DNA of 64,000 bases from Bacteroidaceae bacterium (lineage in GTDB: Bacteria; Bacteroidota; Bacteroidia; Bacteroidales; Bacteroidaceae). The notes below the pieces were generated by a model, which had not been told where the DNA came from, did no database searches, and saw nothing but the letters and a program-made list of their open reading frames with translations. The position numbers were made by a program, and so were the translations under genes. Of this stretch, positions 25,698-32,480 are shown in pieces. The stretch is from the NCBI GenBank assembly GCA_017615835.1, contig JAFZZI010000004.1, forward strand, positions 124,001 through 188,000. The letters run 5' to 3'. Every line of letters starts with the position of its first letter. The stretch's first letter is position 1.

Positions 25698-27010
25698 ATG
25701 TGGGGAGGTACATAGTGATGTTTCTGCTGGGCTGCATTGTCAGCGGGTTCTACTATCCGTTCAGTTTCTCTTTTCTGCCGGAATCACTGAACACCAAGCA
25801 GATAATAGGCGTGCTGGGCATCCTTGCCTTTGTAATCAAATGCCTGAAGGAGCGGAAGGTCGAGATGCAGCGTATGGTGGTGGTGTCGGCGCTGCTTGCC
25901 ATAGCCTTCTCGGTATGGTGCTATTTTTCGATGATTGATAACGGCACCGATGATACAAGCTATGCAACCTACATAGTGTCGTACGCCGTATGGTTGGGAG
26001 GCGCCTTCGGCATGATATCGCTGATAAAGGCATACCACGGATATTGCAACCTGCAGCTGATAACCAATTATCTGATTTTCGCTGCCGTCGCACAATGCAT
26101 ATTGGCTCAGATAATAGATAACAATGTCGCATTCCAGACATTTGTCGATACCTGGGTGGAGCAGGGACAGGTTTTTCTGCATGAAGTAGATAGAATTTAC
26201 GGCATAGGCGCCTCTCTTGACCCTGCCGGCGTGCGTTTCGCGTCGGTGCTAATCCTGATAGGGCATCAGATTACGGTCAACCGCAAGGTGACCGACAGCA
26301 ACAAGCTGACTACGGTTTACATAATATCTTTCTTCATCATCCTTGTATTGGGCAACCTTATTTCGCGCACAACCACTGTAGGCGGCGCACTGGCGCTGGT
26401 ATATATCTTTCTGTTCTTCGGATTTGCCAGGGGCGGTAATCTGACACAGCGGCAGCTCAGGTTTTACGGCATACTTGCGGCAATCATAGTGGTGGGCGCT
26501 ACGGTGCTGGTGATGCTTTACAACACCAATCCCGACTTCAGGGCGCAGCTGCGCTTCGGGTTCGAGGGGTTCTTCAACCTGTTCGAGCAGGGCGAGTTCC
26601 GAACCGACTCGTCGGACAAGTTGCAGGGCGAAATGTGGGTCTGGCCGGAAACCAACCATGACTGGCTTATAGGAAGGGGCCTGTTCGGAGGCTGGGTATT
26701 TTCGACCGACATAGGCTACTGCAGGTTCACTCTTTACTGCGGACTGATTGGGTTGTCGATATTCACGCTGCTGTTTCTGTACTGCGCGTATGCCGTGACC
26801 TTCAAGTTCAGGAGCATGGAGGTGCTGTCGCTGTTCATTCTTTCGCTGACGTTCGTGATATGGGTGAAAGTGGCTACTGACCTGTTCTTTATATATGCCA
26901 TACTGTTCTGCATAGACGGCGACTATGATGAGGACGGCAACGAGATAGACTGGGATGCAAGACTGACCGGATTCGTGGAACCGGACACAGGTCCGGAACT
27001 GGGGACTTAG
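25694..27010 (+). CDS. Wzy-like polysaccharide polymerase
   Basis: The 438-residue inner-membrane protein has about ten to eleven hydrophobic segments and a long periplasmic loop (about residues 275-345) between them. The only O-antigen-polymerase-like feature by eye is this topology plus a polar ETNHDWLIGRG before a late helix, resembling the Wzy_C pattern. It is the only good polymerase candidate in a locus that has a flippase and a Wzc-like protein. The C-terminus is acidic and cytoplasmic. The start overlaps the GT2 stop by four bases. Confidence 0.75.
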   Translation: MNVGRYIVMFLLGCIVSGFYYPFSFSFLPESLNTKQIIGVLGILAFVIKCLKERKVEMQRMVVVSALLAIAFSVWCYFSMIDNGTDDTSYATYIVSYAVWLGGAFGMISLIKAYHGYCNLQLITNYLIFAAVAQCILAQIIDNNVAFQTFVDTWVEQGQVFLHEVDRIYGIGASLDPAGVRFASVLILIGHQITVNRKVTDSNKLTTVYIISFFIILVLGNLISRTTTVGGALALVYIFLFFGFARGGNLTQRQLRFYGILAAIIVVGATVLVMLYNTNPDFRAQLRFGFEGFFNLFEQGEFRTDSSDKLQGEMWVWPETNHDWLIGRGLFGGWVFSTDIGYCRFTLYCGLIGLSIFTLLFLYCAYAVTFKFRSMEVLSLFILSLTFVIWVKVATDLFFIYAILFCIDGDYDEDGNEIDWDARLTGFVEPDTGPELGT

Positions 27011-27016
27011 ATTGTG

Positions 27017-27023
27017 AAGGAGG
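27017..27023 (+). promoter_or_regulatory. Strong Shine-Dalgarno sequence before a GT4 gene
   Basis: AAGGAGG lies nine bases before the ATG at 27033. Strong Shine-Dalgarno sites are uncommon in Bacteroidales and rare in this window, and this site supports the chosen start. Confidence 0.6.
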
Positions 27024-27032
27024 TTTACTGAA

Positions 27033-28178
27033 ATGTATAAGGTAATCTATTTGATTGCCGGCACCTACCGCTCCGGCGGAATGGAACGGGTGCTGGCCAA
27101 CAAGGCCAACTGGCTGGTGATGCACGGTGTGGCCGAAGTTATGATTGTGACGACCGACCAGCGCGGACACAGGCCGTTCTTCGTGCTCGACCCCAAGATA
27201 CGCCGAGTCGATCTGGGCATTAATTACGAGGAGAACAACGGCGGTTCGTTCATGAACAAACTGCTGCGCTATCCTTTCAAGCTGCTCAGGCACCGGCGCA
27301 GGCTTGAGCGGCTTCTGATGGCCGAGAGGCCTGACGTGACTATAAGCATGTTCTGCAATGACGCCGGGTTCCTGCCGCGGATAAAGGACGGGTCGCGCAA
27401 GTTCATTGAGATTCACTTCAGCCGCTACAAAAGGTTGCAGTACGGGCGCAAGGGTCTGTGGGGCATTGCCGACAGATTGCGGAGCCGTCACGACAAGCGC
27501 ATTGTCTCGCGATACGAGAAGTTTATAGTCTTGACCAACGAGGACCGTGCCTACTGGGAGGCTGACTCGCCCGTGCCCAACATCTGCGTCATATCGAACT
27601 CGCGTTCTTTCCCTCCTTTGCGATATGACGAAGAGTGCCACCATACGGTGTTGGCGGTGGGCCGTTTCTGCGAGCAGAAGGCTCTTGACAGGATGATAGA
27701 CGCATGGGACATGGTCAGGCAGTCGCCGGCATCAGACGGGTGGCGCCTGAGGATTGTGGGTGACGGTGAACTGCGCTCCAGGCTCCAGAGACAGATAAAC
27801 CAGCTGGGGCTGAACGACAGTGTGACATTGGGACGTTCGGAAGTCGATATGATATCGGTTTACAGGAATGCTGACATATATGTAATGACTTCGCTGTATG
27901 AAGGCCTGCCGCTGGTTCTGCTTGAGGCTCAGGCTGCCGGTCTGCCGATAGTATCGATGACCTGCAAGTGCGGCCCCAGGGATATAGTGACCGATGGTGT
28001 TGACGGCCTTCTTGTACCTGAGGGAGATGTTGATTCGGTAGCCGATGCCATACTGAGACTGATTGGGGATGATGAACTGCGGCACAGTATGTCAAAAGCG
28101 GCCTTGAAGGCCTCTGACAGGTATGCCGAGGAAAAGATAATGGAGAAATGGGTAGAGCTGATAAGAGAAAAACAGTAG
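27033..28178 (+). CDS. GT4 family glycosyltransferase
   Basis: A 381-residue GT-B enzyme of family 4. The N-terminal domain has the glycine-rich loop GTYRSGGMERVLANKA. The C-terminal half has VLAVGRFCEQKALDRMIDAW, RIVGDGELRSRLQRQINQLG and the EX7E region SLYEGLPLVLLEAQAAGLPI. These are all family hallmarks of retaining transferases that use nucleotide sugars. It begins after a 22-base gap with a strong ribosome binding site and overlaps the next gene by 31 bases. Confidence 0.93.
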   Translation: MYKVIYLIAGTYRSGGMERVLANKANWLVMHGVAEVMIVTTDQRGHRPFFVLDPKIRRVDLGINYEENNGGSFMNKLLRYPFKLLRHRRRLERLLMAERPDVTISMFCNDAGFLPRIKDGSRKFIEIHFSRYKRLQYGRKGLWGIADRLRSRHDKRIVSRYEKFIVLTNEDRAYWEADSPVPNICVISNSRSFPPLRYDEECHHTVLAVGRFCEQKALDRMIDAWDMVRQSPASDGWRLRIVGDGELRSRLQRQINQLGLNDSVTLGRSEVDMISVYRNADIYVMTSLYEGLPLVLLEAQAAGLPIVSMTCKCGPRDIVTDGVDGLLVPEGDVDSVADAILRLIGDDELRHSMSKAALKASDRYAEEKIMEKWVELIREKQ

Positions 28179-29206
28179 TCGTGTCTGCTGTAAACCTGCG
28201 AAAAGGCGGGACGCTGACCATATTGCGCGGGTGTCTTGAATATCTGTCCGGCAAGACAGACCAGTATCGCGTGGTTGCCCTGGTACACAAGCGGTCGCTT
28301 TGTGACTATCCGGGGATAGAATATATCGAGATGCCTTGGTGCGTCAGAAGTTGGCTTCACAGACTATGGGCTGAATATGTGACCATGCATGGCATAAGCA
28401 GGCGGATAGCTGCCGAGGACGGATGCAAGGTGTGGATGTGGCTGTCGCTCCACGACACGACGCCACGTGTCGAGGCGGAACACCAGGAGGTATATTGCCA
28501 GACTTCCTTCCCGTTCATGAAGTTCAAGTGGCACGACCTGCTGATGGACTACAAGATTCCGCTCTTCACAATGTTCACCCGTTGGGCTTACCGCATTAAC
28601 GTGCACCGGAATGACTACCTTATCGTCCAGCAGGAGTGGTTCCGTGAGGCAATGAGCCGCAAGCTGCATCTGCCGTACGATAAGTTCAAGCTGATTCCTC
28701 CCGAGGCTCCCCTGATATCGCAGTATCTTGAGCAGACAAAGGATGCCGCCCCGGAAGGACCCGACAGAACCCTGTTTTTCTTCGCTTCGACCGCTGACTG
28801 TCACAAGAATTTCGAGACTCTGTGCCGTGCTGCACAACTGCTTGAGAACGAAGTGGGAAAAGGACGGTTCAAGGTCGTAATAACCGTCAAGGGCGACGAG
28901 AACCGTTATGCCCGCTGGCTGTATCGCAAGTGGGGTGGGGTTGACTCAATCGATTTCCACGGCTTCATGGATAAGGTTGAACTGTTCAGTACATACCGGA
29001 AGGCGGGTACGTTGGTTTTCCCCTCGCGGGTCGAGACCTGGGGACTCCCGATAAGCGAATATGTGGCGTCAAATCCTGAGGGATGCGTGCTTGCTGCCGA
29101 TTTGCCGTACGCGCACGAGACTTGGCCGGGTTCTGTGTTTTTCCCTGCAACTGATGCAGCAGCGCTGAAGAAACTGATGGCGTCAAGACTTTACGGCACG
29201 AAATAA
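28148..29206 (+). CDS. GT4-like glycosyltransferase
   Basis: A 352-residue GT-B enzyme. N-terminal TVVVSAVNLRKGGTLTILRG is a donor/acceptor loop typical of family 4. Later it has LFFFASTADCHKNFETLCRA, ITVKGDENRYARWLYRKWGG and LVFPSRVETWGLPISEY, the EX7E-type nucleotide-sugar region. The ATG at 28148 keeps the first strand; a GTG at 28181 just after the previous stop would remove it. The overlap with the upstream gene suggests coupling. Confidence 0.85.
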   Translation: MGRADKRKTVVVSAVNLRKGGTLTILRGCLEYLSGKTDQYRVVALVHKRSLCDYPGIEYIEMPWCVRSWLHRLWAEYVTMHGISRRIAAEDGCKVWMWLSLHDTTPRVEAEHQEVYCQTSFPFMKFKWHDLLMDYKIPLFTMFTRWAYRINVHRNDYLIVQQEWFREAMSRKLHLPYDKFKLIPPEAPLISQYLEQTKDAAPEGPDRTLFFFASTADCHKNFETLCRAAQLLENEVGKGRFKVVITVKGDENRYARWLYRKWGGVDSIDFHGFMDKVELFSTYRKAGTLVFPSRVETWGLPISEYVASNPEGCVLAADLPYAHETWPGSVFFPATDAAALKKLMASRLYGTK

Positions 29207-29230
29207 TGACAGACTAAATACTGTTGGTCT

Positions 29231-30382
29231 ATGAGAATACTCCAGTTGGGTAAGTTCTACCCCATAGCGGGTGGAGTTGAAAAGGTGATGTGGAATCTGG
29301 CGCAGGGTCTGAGCGCACGGGGAATGAGGTGCGATATGCTCTGCTGTGGTTTGCGGCGTGAATTGAAGGGCTGGAACGTAGGCTATCACAAAGCCGGGAA
29401 ACTGATAATTCCGTTCAATGAGTCCGGACATTGCATAGTAGTCAAGGCTGTAGTGAAACTGGCCGGGACAATGATATCGCTCCGAATGGTTTCGGAGGTA
29501 AGACGCAGGCGCGGCAGCTATGATGTAATACACATTCACCATCCCGATCCCATGGCTGCCATGGCATTGTTCATGAGCGGATACAAGGGAAAAGTTGTCC
29601 TGCATTGGCACAGCGACATACTGCGGCAGAAGGGACTGCTCAAGCTTTTCGACCCGTTCCAACGCTGGCTGATAAGGCGGGCAGACGTCATAGTGGGTAC
29701 GACTCCGGTCTATGTACGCGAATCTGAAGCCTTGGCGAATGTGCAGGACAAGATAGACTGCATACCCATCGGTGTTGACCCTGTGAAGCCCGATTCCGAC
29801 GGAGCCATGCGAGTGAGGTCGCGCTTCCCCGGTAAGAAGATTGTCTATTCACTGGGACGTCTGGTGCCCTATAAGGGTTATGAATACCTGATTGAGGCGG
29901 CTTCGTACTTGCCTGATGATTATCATGTACTGATTGGCGGAGGAGGACCCGACATGGAAGAACTGAGTGCCAAAATAAAAGAGATGGGTCTTGTCGGTAA
30001 GGTGACTATGCTTGGACGTGTTCCTGATGAGGAGTTTTCGGCATATTTCAATGCCTGCGACCTGTTCGCCCTGAGCAGCATATACAAGACTGAAGCCTTC
30101 GCAATAGTGCAGATTGAGGCCATGAGTTGCGGCAAGCCTGTGGTGGCCACCCGTATTCCCGGTTCTGGTGTTTCCTGGGTCAATCAGGACGGAGTCTCAG
30201 GTTTGAACGTCGAACCCAGGGATGCCCGCGGCATGGCGGAGGCGATAGTAAGGATAACTTCTGACAGGGATGTCTATGACAGCTTCAGTGCCAGGGCTCG
30301 TGCCAGGTACGAAGAGATGTTTACTTACGACGCCATGATAACGAGCTGCATGAAACTCTACAACAGACTGTTATGCGACTGA
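29231..30382 (+). CDS. GT4 family glycosyltransferase
   Basis: A 383-residue retaining GT-B enzyme. RILQLGKFYPIAGGVEKVMW forms the N-terminal loop, DVIHIHHPDPMAAMALF and LHWHSDILRQKG follow, and the C-terminal domain has VYSLGRLVPYKGYEYLIEAA, IGGGGPDMEELSAKI and a TEAFAIVQIEAMSCGKPVVA EX7E motif. It is the fourth and last obvious glycosyltransferase in the GC-rich part, and its 3' end overlaps the PqqD-like gene by ten bases. Confidence 0.93.
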   Translation: MRILQLGKFYPIAGGVEKVMWNLAQGLSARGMRCDMLCCGLRRELKGWNVGYHKAGKLIIPFNESGHCIVVKAVVKLAGTMISLRMVSEVRRRRGSYDVIHIHHPDPMAAMALFMSGYKGKVVLHWHSDILRQKGLLKLFDPFQRWLIRRADVIVGTTPVYVRESEALANVQDKIDCIPIGVDPVKPDSDGAMRVRSRFPGKKIVYSLGRLVPYKGYEYLIEAASYLPDDYHVLIGGGGPDMEELSAKIKEMGLVGKVTMLGRVPDEEFSAYFNACDLFALSSIYKTEAFAIVQIEAMSCGKPVVATRIPGSGVSWVNQDGVSGLNVEPRDARGMAEAIVRITSDRDVYDSFSARARARYEEMFTYDAMITSCMKLYNRLLCD

Positions 30383-30642
30383 ACAACAGATTCAGACTGG
30401 ATGTGGTAGCCGGTGAGTACATGCTGCTTGACACAATGGCGGGAACGGTCAACCTTAACAGGGTATTCAGCATGAACGAGGCTGCGGCCTGGCTGTGGCG
30501 CCAGATTGGCGACCGTGAGTTTGACGAGCAGATGCTGGTGCGGATGATTTGCAGCGAGTATGGTGTGAGCAGTGATGTTGCCGGCAGTGATGTTGCCAAG
30601 ATGGTACGTCTTTGGAGGGAGTTCGGAATGCTACTGCAGTGA
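30373..30642 (+). CDS. PqqD family (RRE-like) small protein
   Basis: The 89-residue protein resembles PqqD, a winged-helix peptide-binding module that presents precursor peptides to modifying enzymes in RiPP pathways. Family landmarks are EYMLLDTMAGTVNLNRVF, MNEAAAWLWRQIGDREF and VAKMVRLWREFGMLL. No radical-SAM enzyme, protease or precursor-like peptide was found nearby. PqqD-like genes next to nucleotidyltransferases also occur in exopolysaccharide and exosortase-associated loci, where their role is unclear. It overlaps both neighbours, so it is an integral part of this operon. Confidence 0.8.
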   Translation: MRLNNRFRLDVVAGEYMLLDTMAGTVNLNRVFSMNEAAAWLWRQIGDREFDEQMLVRMICSEYGVSSDVAGSDVAKMVRLWREFGMLLQ

Positions 30643-31610
30643 GACGTGACGAAGAACTGTTTCTGAGCCTGCTCAGGTCTGCTCTCTGGGGCATTCCGGT
30701 TGTGGTTTCCGGATGTGATGCAGGAATGTGGGAGAGGGTTTACCGTCTGTCGCAACTGCATACAGTGCAGGGATTGGTTTATGACGTTGTGAAGGAACTG
30801 CCCGCAGATGCCGGTGTTCCCAGGCAACTGGCAGCCCGTTGGATGCTTGAAACACGCAGTATCGAGACGCGCAACCGTCATTTAAGCATGGTTGCAGAAA
30901 AACAGTCGGCAATATGGAAACGACTCGGTATAGATGCCGTGATGCTGAAGGGACTTAAGGTGGCCGGGTGGTACAGAATACCTGAGCACAGAATAACAGG
31001 TGACATAGACTGGTGGTTCCCCGGGACTGACGGTTGGGAAATGGCTCTGAAGGCTGTCTGTGAGATGGGGATAGAGGTGTCCGTGGACAGCGACCGTGAC
31101 ATCTGTTACACTTTTGAGGGCGTTACAATCGAACACCACCGGAAAGGATTTGTCTGCGAGGGACCGTTAGGATGGCTGATGCTTCTGAACACCCACATTT
31201 TGCACCACGCTCAGGTGACCGGCATAGGAATGCGCCATGTATGTGATCTGGCTATCGGCTACAAGGTCTTCAAGGGTGCGTACGATGATGCTGAATATGA
31301 GAACATGCTTGCCCGCTCGGGACTTCTGCGGTGGACGGTTCTGCTGCACGGGGCCATGGACAGACTGCTGAATCTGCCTGAGGGAGTTCTTCCTGTGTTC
31401 GGACGTAAGGTAAAGGTTAAAGACAGCAGTATTGACAGACTTGCCGCCATGTTCATGTCCGACGGAAATTTCGGTCTGCACAGGAAAAGACGCTTCGCTG
31501 GCCTGTTCGGGAGGATATGGCTGTTCATGCGCTGCTCTCCATGCAGTTTTGTTAAACGTTGGGCGGGCCTGCTGGCCGGAAGAGTGCAGCGGTCGGTGAC
31601 GCTTTTTTGA
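30639..31610 (+). CDS. Nucleotidyltransferase family protein (NTP_transf_5)
   Basis: The 323-residue protein resembles the uncharacterised NTP_transf_5 family. IDAVMLKGLKVAGWY and the metal motif in HRITGDIDWWF (D-I-D) form a polymerase-beta-type active-site region. Then come HHRKGFVCEGPLGWLMLLNT and HHAQVTGIGMRHVCDLAIGY, conserved helices of this group. The start is GTG at 30639, overlapping the PqqD stop (GTGA); a TTG at 30612 would extend it. The substrate is unknown. The tight pairing with PqqD suggests that PqqD delivers a peptide or carrier to it. Confidence 0.78.
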   Translation: MRRDEELFLSLLRSALWGIPVVVSGCDAGMWERVYRLSQLHTVQGLVYDVVKELPADAGVPRQLAARWMLETRSIETRNRHLSMVAEKQSAIWKRLGIDAVMLKGLKVAGWYRIPEHRITGDIDWWFPGTDGWEMALKAVCEMGIEVSVDSDRDICYTFEGVTIEHHRKGFVCEGPLGWLMLLNTHILHHAQVTGIGMRHVCDLAIGYKVFKGAYDDAEYENMLARSGLLRWTVLLHGAMDRLLNLPEGVLPVFGRKVKVKDSSIDRLAAMFMSDGNFGLHRKRRFAGLFGRIWLFMRCSPCSFVKRWAGLLAGRVQRSVTLF

Positions 31611-31653
31611 TACAGTTTGGCTATAAGTCGTGAATAATCATTATATTCGCAAT

Positions 31654-32463
31654 ATGAAAAAGACAAGAGCAATCATTGCGGCAGTGATGGCGGCCGCCAT
31701 GGTTTCGTGCAGTTCGTACAAGAATCTGGCCTATCTTCAGGACTTGCAGGAGAGGGTCTCGTATCTTGTGCAGGAGAGGCCTGAGGCCAAAATCAGCGTC
31801 GGAGACAAACTTTCGATAACGGTGACTTGCAGCAATCCGACCCTGGCAGCCCCGTTCAACGTGGCCAGCGGTCACTCGTACTATGATGCGACATCCGGTA
31901 ACGTGAACTACTCGGCCCAGTCAGAGGAGTCGAAGGGTTATCTCGTTGACAAGAACGGCGAAATTGACTTTCCGGTACTTGGCAAGATCAATGTTGCCGG
32001 CACCACTCTGGTCGATCTCAAGAATGAGATTGAGCGGCGTCTGAAGGTCAAGCCCTACATACAGGATCCGCTGGTATTTGTCGAGTTTATGAATTTCAAG
32101 GTGACGATGCTGGGTGAGATAGGCAACGGCAATTACACATTTCCCTCGGGCGAGGTGACCATACTTGAAGCTATTGCCGAGGCCGGGATAAATAATACCG
32201 GTGTGATTGACGACATTTGGGTTATAAGGACTACCGGCGGTGAACGCAGGCTGTACAGCATAAACCTTAAGACCAAGGACCTGTACGATTCGCCAGTGTA
32301 CTACCTTCAGCAGAACGACCTTGTCTATGTGAAACCGAAAAACGGCCTGAGGGATTCGAAGACGGACAATATGTTCCAGAACGTAAGTCTCGTCTCGTCG
32401 TTTGTCACCACTGTTACGACGCTGATTACCTCTGTGCTGCTCTACCTGAATGTGAAGAAATGA
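31654..32463 (+). CDS. Wza-like polysaccharide export lipoprotein
   Basis: A 269-residue outer membrane export protein. The N-terminus is a lipoprotein signal (AAMVSC, Cys about residue 19). The Poly_export domain follows, with KISVGDKLSITVTCSNP and GYLVDKNGEIDFPVLGKINV, and an SLBB domain with KVTMLGEIGNGNYTFPSGEV and LYYLQQNDLVYVKP-like features. The C-terminus has a short hydrophobic segment (SSFVTTVTTLITSVLLYL) as in Bacteroidota BexD/Wza proteins. It forms the export channel with the kinase encoded next. The ATG at 31654 is favoured over 31630. Confidence 0.93.
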   Translation: MKKTRAIIAAVMAAAMVSCSSYKNLAYLQDLQERVSYLVQERPEAKISVGDKLSITVTCSNPTLAAPFNVASGHSYYDATSGNVNYSAQSEESKGYLVDKNGEIDFPVLGKINVAGTTLVDLKNEIERRLKVKPYIQDPLVFVEFMNFKVTMLGEIGNGNYTFPSGEVTILEAIAEAGINNTGVIDDIWVIRTTGGERRLYSINLKTKDLYDSPVYYLQQNDLVYVKPKNGLRDSKTDNMFQNVSLVSSFVTTVTTLITSVLLYLNVKK

Positions 32464-32480
32464 CAATCTGACATAGGAAT

